Positions 19,579 through 29,763 are shown, counted from the first letter of the stretch. The stretch: DNA of 48,887 nt from Pullichristensenella excrementipullorum (GCA_018713365.1 DVOU01000063.1:1-48887); one strand, 5' to 3'. The notes: generated by a model from the letters alone, not told the origin. Made by a program: numbers and translations.

Positions 19579-20415
19579 ATGGAATGGATCGACCGCATGA
19601 ACGCGGCCATGGAGCATCTGGAAGCGCACCTGACAGACAAGATCGACGTATCGGAGCTTGCGCGCATCGCCTGCTGCTCATCCTTTCACTTTCAGCGCAT
19701 GTTCTCCTATATGGCCGGCGTGCCGCTGGGGGAATACGTGCGCCGGCGGCGCATGACGCGGGCGGCGGAGGATTTGTGTGGCGGCGCGCGCGTCACCGAC
19801 GTGGCCGCCCGCTATGGCTACGATTCGCCCACGGCCTTCAACCGCGCCTTTCAAGGCGTTCACGGCGTTCCGCCTTCCAAAGCATGTTCGGCAACGCTTC
19901 AGGCGTATACGCCTATCCGCTTTTCCCTCACCGTGACCGGCGGCGCGCCGCTTGCTTACCGCATGGAAGCGCTGGACGCCTTTTCCATCGCCGGGTATGC
20001 TGCGCCCATCGGCAAAACGCTCGCCGAAAACTTCCGTGCCGTTCCCGCCCTCTGGGAGCGCGTGGCGCGGGAAGAGACGCTTGCGAAACTTTTGCGCATG
20101 CACACCGGCCCGCTGCCTTGCCTGCTGGGTGCGTCCCGCGAGACGGGCGAGGGCTGGCAGTACATGATCGGCGTTTGCGCGGAGGAAGCGGGGGAGGGCA
20201 TGGCGCTGTGGCGCGTGCCCGCCTGCCACTGGGCGGTGTTCTCCGGGCAGGGCGCGATGCCAACGGCCATTCAGGAAGTGGAGCGCCGCGCGGTGCTGGA
20301 ATGGCTGCCTGCCTCCGGCTATGAATACGCGAACGCCCCGGACATCGAAGCCTATCTGGTTCCTGAGCCGGAAAACGCCGCCTTTGAGGTCTGGCTGCCC
20401 GTCGTCCGCCCCTGA
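19579..20415 (+). CDS. AraC-family regulator with GyrI-like effector-binding domain
   Basis: A 278-residue transcription regulator. Residues 5-105 hold the two helix-turn-helix motifs of the AraC/XylS type (VSELARIACCSSFHFQRMFS and VTDVAARYGYDSPTAFNRAFQGVHGVPPS). Residues 120-278 resemble the GyrI-like small-molecule-binding domain (FSIAGYAAPIGKTL, YMIGVCAEEAGEGMALWRVPACHWAVFSGQG, YEYANAPDIEAYLVP), as in Rob and SoxS-like multidrug sensors. The ligand is unknown. ATG 19579 follows a purine-rich AAGGGGG site. It lies just after the symporter and 49 bases before the glycosyltransferase gene. Confidence 0.88.
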   Translation: MEWIDRMNAAMEHLEAHLTDKIDVSELARIACCSSFHFQRMFSYMAGVPLGEYVRRRRMTRAAEDLCGGARVTDVAARYGYDSPTAFNRAFQGVHGVPPSKACSATLQAYTPIRFSLTVTGGAPLAYRMEALDAFSIAGYAAPIGKTLAENFRAVPALWERVAREETLAKLLRMHTGPLPCLLGASRETGEGWQYMIGVCAEEAGEGMALWRVPACHWAVFSGQGAMPTAIQEVERRAVLEWLPASGYEYANAPDIEAYLVPEPENAAFEVWLPVVRP

Positions 20416-20464
20416 CAGGCACGCGCGCGCCTTCGGGCGCATACGCTGCCCCGAGGTGGGCTGT

Positions 20465-21553
20465 ATGGGAAAATGGAAAATATGCGTCTACGCGATCTGC
20501 AAAAATGAGGCCAAGTTCGTTCGCCGCTGGATGGAGTCCATGCGCGAGGCGGACTGGGTGGTGGTGTTGGACACGGGTTCGGACGACGGCACGCCGCAAA
20601 TGCTGCGCGAGCTTGGCGCACAGGTGACGGAGGAGGTCATCTCCCCGTGGCGCTTCGACGTTGCCCGCAACCGTTCGCTGGAACTGGTGCCAGAGGAGGC
20701 GGACATCTGCGTCTGCACCGACCTCGACGAGATCCTGCGCCCCGGCTGGCGCGCGGCGCTGGAGGCGGCATGGACGGAGAATACGAAGCGCGCCCGCTAC
20801 CGCTATACGTGGAACTTCAATCCCGACGGCAGCGAGGGTGTGGTCTTCTGGACGGACAAGATACACGCGCGGCACGGCTTCCGCTGGGTACACCCGGTGC
20901 ATGAAGTGCTGGAATACGAACAGCCGGACTACGAGACGGTGCTGGCCGAGGGCGTGCAGCTCGACCACCGCGCCGACCCGACCAAGTCCCGCGCGCAATA
21001 TCTGCCGCTGCTCGAACTCTCCGTGCGCGAAGCGCCGATGGATGACCGCAACACGCACTATCTGGGGCGGGAATACATGTTCCACCGCCGCTGGAAGGAG
21101 TGCATCGAAACGCTGACGCGGCACCTCGCCCTGCCCACGGCCACGTGGCCGGACGAGCGCTGCGCCTCCATGCGCTTCATCGCCCGCGCGCATGAGGCGC
21201 TGGGCAACGTCCGCGAGGCGGAAAAATGGCTCTTCCGCGCCGTGGGCGAGGCCCCGCACCTGCGCGAGCCGTGGGTGGAGATGGCGGCGCTCTGCTACCG
21301 CCGGCGCGACTGGGAGGGCACGGCCTTCTTCGCCCTGCGCGCTTTGGACATCAAAGAGCGGCCCAAGACCTACATCTGCGAGGCCGCTGCCTGGGGCAGT
21401 TTGCCCTATGACCTTGCTTCGCTGGCGCTCTACGAGACGGGCCGCGTGCGCGAGGCCATCCCGCTTTTGGAAAAGGCCGTGGAACTGGAACCGGCGAACG
21501 AGCGGCTTCAGGAAAACCTGCGCCTGATGCGCGCGGAAAAACGACGGGGATAA
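20465..21553 (+). CDS. Glycosyltransferase family 2 protein with repeat-containing C-terminus
   Basis: A 362-residue protein. Residues 1-130 are a short GT-A domain: VYAICKNEAKFVRRWMESM, VVLDTGSDDGTPQML and the metal-binding CTDLDEILRPGW. The acceptor side carries RWVHPVHEVLEY. From about residue 200, paired helices such as YLGREYMFHRRWKECIETLTRHL and REAIPLLEKAVELEPANERLQENL look like tetratricopeptide repeats. This layout is seen in SunS-type and related protein glycosyltransferases, but the acceptor here is unknown and no bacteriocin peptide is visible nearby. ATG 20465 follows GAGGTGGG. No signal peptide; cytosolic. Confidence 0.8.
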   Translation: MGKWKICVYAICKNEAKFVRRWMESMREADWVVVLDTGSDDGTPQMLRELGAQVTEEVISPWRFDVARNRSLELVPEEADICVCTDLDEILRPGWRAALEAAWTENTKRARYRYTWNFNPDGSEGVVFWTDKIHARHGFRWVHPVHEVLEYEQPDYETVLAEGVQLDHRADPTKSRAQYLPLLELSVREAPMDDRNTHYLGREYMFHRRWKECIETLTRHLALPTATWPDERCASMRFIARAHEALGNVREAEKWLFRAVGEAPHLREPWVEMAALCYRRRDWEGTAFFALRALDIKERPKTYICEAAAWGSLPYDLASLALYETGRVREAIPLLEKAVELEPANERLQENLRLMRAEKRRG

Positions 21554-21558
21554 GCAAT

Positions 21559-21585
21559 GGGGCGGCGATGTGTTTTCGCCGCCCC
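21559..21585. terminator. Hairpin between convergent genes
   Basis: GGGGCGGCGA (21559-21568) and TCGCCGCCCC (21576-21585), a perfect 10-bp stem with a 7-base loop, between genes ending at 21553 and 21590. No T run on either side. Confidence 0.6.
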
Positions 21586-21589
21586 GAAC

Positions 21590-21955
21590 TTACGCGATGT
21601 CGTACCCTGCATCAGCGAGCGCTTCCAACGCCCGGTCAAAGTTCTCCTCCCTGGTCAGCACATAATCGGTGTCATACGTCGAAAGGACAAACACGCCGAT
21701 GTTTCTTTCCGCCAGCGCCGTCAGCATCCTTGAAAGCACGCCAATGAGCGAAAAATCCAGCGGCCCGCGCACGCGAAAAGCCCGCCAGCCGTCCTCGCGC
21801 GCGATGGCGTTGGCTGGCACGCGCGCCGTTTCACAGACCAGAGACTTTTCCGCGTCCGTTCTGCCGGTGAAGCAAAACGCCGCGTCCAGATCGACCTGCG
21901 AATAGTCCTTTACCTTGCAAACAGACAATGTTTCCCGCAGCCGTTCGATGACCAC
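21590..21955 (-). CDS. ACT-domain protein (CASTOR-like)
   Basis: A 121-residue protein. The C-terminal half (FRVRGPLDFSLIGVLSRMLTALAERNIGVFVLSTYDTDYVLT) is an ACT domain of the type shared with CASTOR proteins; ACT domains bind amino acids or similar ligands. The N-terminal half (YSQVDLDAAFCFTGRTDAEKSLVCE) fits the paired ACT-like fold of this group. No catalytic domain is attached, so a stand-alone ligand sensor is likely. The start appears to be GTG 21955, 3 bases after the TGA of the upstream membrane-protein gene; the nearest good ribosome site is GGGAGG 10 bases before it. Confidence 0.75.
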   Translation of the reverse strand: MVIERLRETLSVCKVKDYSQVDLDAAFCFTGRTDAEKSLVCETARVPANAIAREDGWRAFRVRGPLDFSLIGVLSRMLTALAERNIGVFVLSTYDTDYVLTREENFDRALEALADAGYDIA

Positions 21956-21958
21956 GCC

Positions 21959-22447
21959 TCACGCCTCCCATTTGCGCGCGTCCGCGTACATGCAGATGGC
22001 GCTGACCACGTCCAGGCAGAAGAAGAACTGCATTATACCGAAGATGAGCAGCGACTTGGTGTCGATGCGCCCCTCCCGGCGCGCCTGCAAAAGCCCGCTG
22101 AGGCCGAACATCGTCGAGGGCAGCAGCACGGAATAGTCGATGAGCGCCAGAAAGGGCAGCAGCGGGATGACGAAGACGCCTGCCATCAGCCCTACAAAAA
22201 ACACGCCGATATAAAAGGGGATGTTGCACAACTTCAGCACCATGTTCCAAAACAGCAGCCGCTGCGCCGTCCAGCCCCCGCGCGGCAGCAGGAAGGCGCA
22301 GACCATGGCGGGCGCGAAGATGAGCAAAAAGATCAGCGCCCAGAGGACAAGCACCATCCACGGCTCGCTGTGCAGCCAGAGGGCGGCGCCGCCCGCCAGC
22401 AGGGCATAGGGCGCGGCAAGCAGCAGCGCCAGCAACAGTTTCTTCAT
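21959..22447 (-). CDS. Small polytopic membrane protein, unknown function
   Basis: A 162-residue hydrophobic protein. It has a Lys-Lys start followed by about four to five membrane segments (LLLALLLAAPYALLAGGAALW, WMVLVLWALIFLLIFAPAMVCAFLL, VFFVGLMAGVFVIPLLPFLALI, IFGIMQFFFCLDVVSAICMYA) and a basic loop QARREGRID. No family recognised. ATG 22447 is preceded by AGGGGA. It is transcribed with the ACT-domain gene downstream (gap of 3 bases). No clear promoter lies between it and the upstream acyl-CoA ligase terminator. Confidence 0.65.
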   Translation of the reverse strand: MKKLLLALLLAAPYALLAGGAALWLHSEPWMVLVLWALIFLLIFAPAMVCAFLLPRGGWTAQRLLFWNMVLKLCNIPFYIGVFFVGLMAGVFVIPLLPFLALIDYSVLLPSTMFGLSGLLQARREGRIDTKSLLIFGIMQFFFCLDVVSAICMYADARKWEA

Positions 22448-22472
22448 TTCCCATTCCCCTTTCCAGAAAACG

Positions 22473-22502
22473 CGAAGCTCCCCGCGCGCGCAGAGAGCTT
22501 CG
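22473..22502 (-). terminator. Terminator of acyl-CoA ligase gene
   Basis: CGAAGCTC (22473-22480) pairs with GAGCTTCG (22495-22502) around a 14-base GC-rich loop. On the minus strand it is followed by CGTTTTC; on the plus strand by seven T. It lies directly after the ligase stop codon. Confidence 0.7.
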
Positions 22503-22507
22503 TTTTT

Positions 22508-24226
22508 TTACGCCACGTGCTGGGCGTTGGCCTCTTCCTCCAATTTGCGGTAGGCGACCTTGCCCACCAGCGTCTTGGGCAGTTCCTCGCGGAACTCGAT
22601 GTCGTAAGGCATGGCGTAGCGGGCGATGTGCTTTTCGCAGTATTTGAGGATCTCGCGCTTGACATCGTCCGAGGGCTGCACGCCCGGGCGCAGCACCACG
22701 TAAGCCTTGACCTTCTGCATCTTGTAGGGGTCCTTGACGCCGATGACGCAGCTGTACAGCACCTTTTCGTGGCCGTCGATGATGTTCTCCAGCTGCGAGG
22801 GATAGACGTTGTAGCCGGAGGTGACGATCATGCGCTTGATGCGCTGGCGGAAGTAGACGAAGCCGTCCTTGTCCATCGTGCCCAGATCGCCGGTGTGCAG
22901 CCAGATGCGGCCGTCGGCATGCTCGCGCAGGGTCATGGCTGTCTCCTCGGGGTTGTCCACATAGCCGAGCATCACCGTGGGGCCGGAAAGGACGATCTCG
23001 CCCTCCTCACCGTTGGGCACCTCGTCGGTGGTACCGGGCTTGACGATCTTGTAATAGGTATCCGGGAAGGGCACGCCGATGGAACCCTCGCGGTAGTAGC
23101 CCAAGGGCGTCAAGCAGCTCGCCGTGACGCACTCGGTGGTGCCGTAGCCCTCGCGGATGGGCACGGGGGAGTTGTGTTCCTTTAAGAACTTGTCCACCTT
23201 GGTCTTCAGCTCTATGGAGAGCGAATCGCCGCCGGAGAACACGCCGCGCAAAAAGCTCAGGTCGGCGTTTTCCAGCTTGTCGGCGCGCAAAAGCGCCTCG
23301 AACAGCGTCGGCACGCCGGGAATGAGGTTGGGCTTTTTCTTTTTCAGCAGCTTGGCGTAGGTGCTGATGGTGAACTGGGGCACGAGGATGCAGGTCGCGC
23401 CCACCACCAGCGCCGTGTGGATGCCGATGCCCAGCCCGAAGCCGTGGAAAATGGGCATCACCGAGAGCATCTTCATGCCGTGCAGGTCGGTATAGCCGCT
23501 CATGGCCGCGGTCTGCAGCGCCAGTGCGTTGAAGTTGAGGTTGGAGAGCAGTATCCCCTTGGTGGTGCCGGTGGTGCCGCCGGAATAGAGGATCACCGCG
23601 CCCTCACGCGCCTTGCCGTCGATGGGCGGCAGCTGCGTATCCTGCGCCGCGCCCGCGTCCATGAAGTCGTTCCAGAAGGTGTACTTGTCGGACTTGGGCA
23701 ATTTGGGCAATTTGCGGCCCTTGGTCATGATAAAGGCGTAGCGCAGCGGCGCCTTCAGCTCATCGCGGATGCGGGCGATCAGCACCTTTACAGGATGTTC
23801 CAGCGCCGGCAGGATCTCCGCGACCTTGGGGTAGAACTGGTCGAGCGTCAAAATGGCCTTGCTCTTCGAGGCGTTGAGGTAAAAGGCGATCTCGCCCGGC
23901 GCGGAAAGGGGATGGATCATCGTGGGGATGGCGCCGATGCGGTTGAGGGCGTAGAAGGCGTCCACCGCCTGCGGCGAGTTGGGCATGGCGATGGTCACGC
24001 GGTCGCCCTTGCGGATGCCAAAGGCCCACAGCGCCTTGGCTGTTGCCTGTATGCGGGCAAGGAAAGTGCGGTAATCCGTCTTCTTGCCCATGAACTCATA
24101 GGCGATGTTGCCGGGATAGCGCCGCGCGCTGTCCTCGATCATTTCGTACATGGTCTTTTCCGGGTAGTCGATGGAGTGCGGCGTGTTTCCGTAATACTTC
24201 AGCCACGGGGCTTTCAACGCTTCCAT
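22508..24226 (-). CDS. AMP-forming acyl-CoA ligase / synthetase
   Basis: A 572-residue ANL-superfamily enzyme that activates a carboxylic acid with ATP to an acyl-adenylate and then to the CoA thioester. Core motifs: ILYSGGTTGTTKGILLSNLN (P-loop, A3), REGYGTTEC (A5), IWLHTGDLG (A7), RIKRMIVTSGYNVYPSQLE (A8) and a C-terminal LPKTLVGKVAYRKLEEE with the A10 lysine. Similarity is closest to long-chain fatty-acid ligases; chain length is not readable. ATG 24226 is the family-like start (MEALKAPWLKYYG); the longer frame to 24316 covers the promoter. Monocistronic. Confidence 0.92.
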   Translation of the reverse strand: MEALKAPWLKYYGNTPHSIDYPEKTMYEMIEDSARRYPGNIAYEFMGKKTDYRTFLARIQATAKALWAFGIRKGDRVTIAMPNSPQAVDAFYALNRIGAIPTMIHPLSAPGEIAFYLNASKSKAILTLDQFYPKVAEILPALEHPVKVLIARIRDELKAPLRYAFIMTKGRKLPKLPKSDKYTFWNDFMDAGAAQDTQLPPIDGKAREGAVILYSGGTTGTTKGILLSNLNFNALALQTAAMSGYTDLHGMKMLSVMPIFHGFGLGIGIHTALVVGATCILVPQFTISTYAKLLKKKKPNLIPGVPTLFEALLRADKLENADLSFLRGVFSGGDSLSIELKTKVDKFLKEHNSPVPIREGYGTTECVTASCLTPLGYYREGSIGVPFPDTYYKIVKPGTTDEVPNGEEGEIVLSGPTVMLGYVDNPEETAMTLREHADGRIWLHTGDLGTMDKDGFVYFRQRIKRMIVTSGYNVYPSQLENIIDGHEKVLYSCVIGVKDPYKMQKVKAYVVLRPGVQPSDDVKREILKYCEKHIARYAMPYDIEFREELPKTLVGKVAYRKLEEEANAQHVA

Positions 24227-24287
24227 GCGCGACCTTCTTTCTCCTGACTCAAACCCAAATGGGCGTATTTTGCATTCAAACACGGTC

Positions 24288-24316
24288 ATGCTACCATAAA
24301 AACACAAACTTGTCAA
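24288..24316 (-). promoter_or_regulatory. Promoter of acyl-CoA ligase gene
   Basis: Minus strand consensus TTGACA (24316-24311), 17-base spacer, TAGCAT (24293-24288). Confidence 0.7.
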
Positions 24317-24366
24317 CTTCGGTCACATTACAGTACGATGAAAAATGCGCGGACACGTGCCGCGCC

Positions 24367-24395
24367 TTGAACGCAGGCGCGCGCTGTGATATGAT
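24367..24395 (+). promoter_or_regulatory. Promoter of PH-like membrane protein gene
   Basis: TTGAAC (24367-24372), 17-base spacer, TATGAT (24390-24395) with TGA directly before it, giving an extended -10. Confidence 0.7.
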
Positions 24396-24417
24396 ATACG
24401 CAAAGGAGGTGTGCCCA

Positions 24418-25023
24418 ATGCGCGCGCGGCGTCTGCTCTTTCCCTGCGCCTCGGTGGTGTTCCTGCTCGCGATCCCCTTCGTGGCGCTTGTTTTCTGGAC
24501 ATCACAGCCTCCCACAGTCGAATTGCCATGGATGCGCTGGGCATTTCTCGCGGCTGCGGCCCTGCTTCTGCTCATGTTGCGCCCCACGCTGGGCGTCGTC
24601 GTCATCGACGAACGGGGCGTGCGCGTGCGCACGCTTTTCAAGAGTGCCTTTATCCCTTGGCGGGACGTCCGGCAGGTCGGGAAGCACGACGGTCTCGTTG
24701 CCATCCCGAAGCATCCCGCGCAGAACATCTTCATTTCCCGCGTTCGTCAGCCGTGGGCGAAGGATAAGTATCTGCCAAGGCTCTACCGCTGTTTCTGGCG
24801 GCGCAAGGACGGGGGATACACCCGGAATATACTCAACTTCAAAAGCTCGCCCGCGTTGGAAGCGGCCATCCGCCATTATTGGCCCGGGGAGTGGGGCTAC
24901 CTGCTGCCCGAAAGCTGGTTTCCCGCGCGGGGAGAGCCTCAGAAGATCGTCGTTCACAAAATGGAGATGTCCGCGCGCGATCTGCCCGTCCGGCCGGCAA
25001 AGAAACGGCCTTCGCGCATGTAG
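24418..25023 (+). CDS. Two-helix membrane protein with PH-like cytosolic domain
   Basis: A 201-residue protein. Two hydrophobic helices lie at residues 5-28 and 40-57. A soluble segment LGVVVIDERGVRVRTLFKSAFIPWRDVRQVGKHDGLVAIP follows; alternating strands with a late conserved tryptophan resemble bacterial PH-like (YdbT/DUF304-type) domains. The rest is basic and ends in RPAKKRPSRM. Function unknown. ATG 24418 follows a strong AAAGGAGGTG site. The csoR promoter begins 8 bases after its stop. Confidence 0.6.
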   Translation: MRARRLLFPCASVVFLLAIPFVALVFWTSQPPTVELPWMRWAFLAAAALLLLMLRPTLGVVVIDERGVRVRTLFKSAFIPWRDVRQVGKHDGLVAIPKHPAQNIFISRVRQPWAKDKYLPRLYRCFWRRKDGGYTRNILNFKSSPALEAAIRHYWPGEWGYLLPESWFPARGEPQKIVVHKMEMSARDLPVRPAKKRPSRM

Positions 25024-25030
25024 CCGCAAC

Positions 25031-25059
25031 TTGACAAATCCGACGCGAAGCAGCATAAT
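25031..25059 (+). promoter_or_regulatory. Promoter of csoR-like gene
   Basis: TTGACA (25031-25036), 17-base spacer, CATAAT (25054-25059). Confidence 0.8.
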
Positions 25060-25089
25060 AGGGACAGGATCCCGAACGGAGGTGTGCGC

Positions 25090-25365
25090 ATGCGACAGTG
25101 CATGGACGCGGACAATCTGCACAGGCGGCTGAAAAAGATCATCGGTCAGGTGCAGGCCATCGACCGCATGGTGGACGAGGACGTGCCCTGCGAGGACGTG
25201 CTTTCGCAGATCAACGCCGCCAAGAGCGCCCTGCACCGCGTGGGGCAGGTGGTGCTTGAGGGCCATATACAGCACTGCGTGCGCGACGGCATCGAACACG
25301 GCGACGCGGAGCAGACCATCGCCAATTTTACCAAAGCCGTGGAGCGCTTTGCCAACATGAAATAG
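25090..25365 (+). CDS. CsoR/RcnR-family metal-sensing repressor
   Basis: A 91-residue all-helical DUF156 regulator. LHRRLKKIIGQVQAIDRMVDED is the family N-terminal helix. The Cu(I)-type ligand set is present as Cys34, His59 and Cys63 (spacing Cys...His-x3-Cys), which fits copper sensors better than the nickel or formaldehyde types. CsoR proteins bind DNA as tetramers and release it when copper binds. ATG 25090 has GGAGGT 6 bases upstream; a GTG at 25084 lies against the ribosome site. The next gene is a metal-exporting ATPase with a dyad inside its promoter, a likely target (inference). Confidence 0.88.
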   Translation: MRQCMDADNLHRRLKKIIGQVQAIDRMVDEDVPCEDVLSQINAAKSALHRVGQVVLEGHIQHCVRDGIEHGDAEQTIANFTKAVERFANMK

Positions 25366-25380
25366 CGCTTTTCGACCCAT

Positions 25381-25402
25381 CCGGCCTCGCGCCGGTTTTT
25401 TT
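25381..25402 (+). terminator. Terminator of csoR-like gene
   Basis: CCGGC (25381-25385), loop CTCGC, GCCGG (25391-25395), then seven T. Short stem but a strong T run. Confidence 0.75.
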
Positions 25403-25411
25403 CGTGCCCGC

Positions 25412-25440
25412 TTGACAACCTATACCCCTATATGTATAAT
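25412..25440 (+). promoter_or_regulatory. Consensus promoter of metal ATPase with overlapping dyad
   Basis: TTGACA (25412-25417), 17-base spacer, TATAAT (25435-25440), both hexamers perfect. The dyad TATAC (25421-25425) N8 GTATA (25434-25438) with an internal CCC run fills the spacer and enters the -10. This is the expected place and rough form for a CsoR operator. Confidence 0.8.
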
Positions 25441-25473
25441 AGAGCCGTAGCGACCCTGTAAAGGAGCGGGAAC

Positions 25474-27345
25474 ATGAAAGCACTGGAACGGTTCCTCGAA
25501 TGGGGCGGCGCGCGCAAGGACATAGCCCTGCTGGCCATTTCCGCGGTCGCGCTTCTCATCAGCATCTTTGACCTTCTGCCGCTGCCGTTCGACGCGGCGT
25601 GGGTGGCCATCGTCCTCTGCGGCGTGCCCATCATCCTCGAAGCCGTCATCGGCCTTGTCACGGCCTTTGACATCAAGGCGGACGTGCTTGTCTCCATCGC
25701 CCTCATCGCCTCGGTGGTCATCGGCGAGGATTTTGCCGCCGGCGAGGTGGCCTTCATCATGCAGCTGGGCGGCCTGCTGGAAGAGATGACCGTGGCGCGC
25801 GCCCGCGCCGGCATCGAGCGCCTCGTCCACCTCACGCCGCGCACGGCGCGCGTAGTGCGGGATGGAGAAGAGCGCACCGTCCCCGCCGAGGAAGTGGGCG
25901 TCGGCGAACTTCTGCGCGTGCTGCCCGGCGAGACGGTGCCGGTGGACGGCGTTATCACCTCCGGCCAGACGTCCATCGACCAGGCGGTGATGACCGGCGA
26001 ATCCCTGCCTGTGGACAAGGGCGTGGGCGACGAGGTGATGAGCGGCACGGTCAACCAGTTCGGCGCCTTCGAGATGCGCTCCACCCGCGTGGGCGAGGAC
26101 AGTTCCATCCAGCGCATGGTGCGCCTGGTGCAGTCCGCCGACGCGGGCAAGGCGAAGATCGTCGGCATCGCCGACCGCTGGGCCACGTGGATCGTGGTCA
26201 TCGCCCTCACGGCGGCGGCGCTGACGTGGCTCATCAGCGGCGAGATCATCCGCGCCGTGACCATACTCGTCGTCTTTTGCCCCTGCGCCTTGGTGCTGGC
26301 TACGCCCACGGCGATCATGGCCGCCATCGGCAACGCCACCCACCACGGCTTTCTCGTGCGCGAAGGCGACGCTTTGGAGCGCCTCGCCGGCGTCTCCCGC
26401 GTGGCCTTTGACAAGACCGGCACCCTGACCTACGGCGCGCCGCGGGTCGCGGCGGTGGTCAGCGCCCTGCCGGGGCTGCCGCGCGAAGAACTGTACGCCC
26501 TCGCCGCCAGCGCGGAACTGTTTTCGGAACATCCGCTCGGCAAGGCCATCGTCCGCGGCCTGCGCGAGGAAACGGGCGGGGAGCCGCCCGCGCCGGAGGA
26601 CTTTTCCATGCTCCCCGGCCGCGGCGTGCGCGCGATGGCGGCGGGCAGGCGCGTTGTCGCGGGCAACGCGCGGCTGATGGAGGCGGAGGGCGTCGCGCTT
26701 TCCGCAGAAGCAAAAGAAAGCGCCCGCGAACACAGCGGCAGGGGATGCAGCATCATCCACATCGCCGTGGACGGCGCCTGCGCGGGCTTCATCGCCCTTT
26801 CCGACACGCTGCGCCCCGACGCGCGCGACACCGTGCAGCGCGTGCGCGAAGCGGGAGCGGAGCCGGTACTGCTCACCGGCGATCACAAAAACGCCGCATC
26901 TGCCATCGCCGCCAGCCTCGGCATCGGCGAATACCGCGCCGGCTGTCTGCCGGAGGACAAACTCTCCTATATCGACGTAAGCCAGCAGTCCGGCAAGCAG
27001 ATCTGCATGATCGGCGACGGCGTCAACGACGCCCCGGCGCTCAAGCGCGCCCACGTGGGCGTGGCCATGGGCGGCGTGGGCAGCGACATCGCCGTGGATG
27101 CCGCCGACATCGCTTTGGTCAACGACGACATCCGCGAGATACCGCACCTTCTGCGCCTGGCAAAGCGCATGATGCGCACCATCCGCCTGAACATGACCTT
27201 CTCCATGGCGCTCAACTTCGCGGCCATCGTGCTGGCGATGACCGGCGCGCTCGACCCGGTGGTGGGGGCGCTGGTACACAACGCCGGCTCGGTACTCGTC
27301 ATCGTCAACTCGGCATTTTTATTGAAATGGAGGCAAAGAACATGA
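25474..27345 (+). CDS. Heavy-metal P1B-type ATPase without N-terminal metal-binding domain
   Basis: A 623-residue metal-exporting P-type ATPase of the inner membrane. Motifs: TGES (174-177, actuator), CPC in the metal-transport helix (Cys269, Cys271), DKTGT with phosphorylated Asp313, the P1B-specific His353-Pro354 (SEHPLG), and GDGVNDAP (514 on). There is no N-terminal heavy-metal-associated CxxC domain. The CPC motif and the CsoR-like neighbour argue for Cu(I), but the last helix (HNAGSVLVIVNS) differs from the MSxSS pattern of classical copper pumps, so zinc or another metal is possible. ATG 25474 follows AAGGAG. Its TGA overlaps the start of a 58-residue membrane peptide. Confidence 0.92.
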   Translation: MKALERFLEWGGARKDIALLAISAVALLISIFDLLPLPFDAAWVAIVLCGVPIILEAVIGLVTAFDIKADVLVSIALIASVVIGEDFAAGEVAFIMQLGGLLEEMTVARARAGIERLVHLTPRTARVVRDGEERTVPAEEVGVGELLRVLPGETVPVDGVITSGQTSIDQAVMTGESLPVDKGVGDEVMSGTVNQFGAFEMRSTRVGEDSSIQRMVRLVQSADAGKAKIVGIADRWATWIVVIALTAAALTWLISGEIIRAVTILVVFCPCALVLATPTAIMAAIGNATHHGFLVREGDALERLAGVSRVAFDKTGTLTYGAPRVAAVVSALPGLPREELYALAASAELFSEHPLGKAIVRGLREETGGEPPAPEDFSMLPGRGVRAMAAGRRVVAGNARLMEAEGVALSAEAKESAREHSGRGCSIIHIAVDGACAGFIALSDTLRPDARDTVQRVREAGAEPVLLTGDHKNAASAIAASLGIGEYRAGCLPEDKLSYIDVSQQSGKQICMIGDGVNDAPALKRAHVGVAMGGVGSDIAVDAADIALVNDDIREIPHLLRLAKRMMRTIRLNMTFSMALNFAAIVLAMTGALDPVVGALVHNAGSVLVIVNSAFLLKWRQRT

Positions 27346-27518
27346 TCGGTACAATTGTTGCACTCGTTGTCGCCCTGGCTGTGCTTTGTGGAGGTCTTTA
27401 CTACCTGACGAAAGAGAAAAAGGACAAGGAATCCCGCAAGATATACGGCATCGTTTCCGCCATCGGCGCTGTGGCGCTTGTCGTCATCGTCATCAAGATC
27501 ATCGTCGCAGGCTTCTAA
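27342..27518 (+). CDS. 58-residue two-helix membrane protein coupled to the metal ATPase
   Basis: A 58-residue protein with helix 1 (MIGTIVALVVALAVLCGGLYYL), a short charged loop TKEKKDKESRKI and helix 2 (GIVSAIGAVALVVIVIKIIV). No family recognised. ATG 27342 overlaps the ATPase TGA as ATGA, with GGAGG 8 bases upstream, and a terminator follows its stop, so it is made with the pump. By analogy with small subunits of other P-type ATPases it may modulate or stabilise the pump, but no sequence motif proves this. Confidence 0.8.
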   Translation: MIGTIVALVVALAVLCGGLYYLTKEKKDKESRKIYGIVSAIGAVALVVIVIKIIVAGF

Positions 27519-27528
27519 GCCGCAAATG

Positions 27529-27561
27529 GCGCGCCCGGGAAACTTCCCGCGGCGCGCTTTT
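27529..27561 (+). terminator. Terminator of metal-export operon
   Basis: GCGCGCCCGGGAA (27529-27541) pairs with TTCCCGCGGCGCGC (27544-27557) with one bulged base, then TTTT. Confidence 0.85.
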
Positions 27562-27601
27562 GCGTTCGGGCGCGGTTTTTGAAAAAATAAAATTCGCGCG
27601 A

Positions 27602-27630
27602 TTGACACGTTCGCCTCCGCGCCGTATTAT
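27602..27630 (+). promoter_or_regulatory. Promoter of glutamine synthetase operon
   Basis: TTGACA (27602-27607), 17-base spacer, TATTAT (27625-27630). Confidence 0.85.
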
Positions 27631-27661
27631 AGTAACCAATACAGCGTATTCGGAGGCTTGT

Positions 27662-29746
<2,085 letters not shown>

Positions 29747-29763
29747 GCAAAGGAGAGAACACG

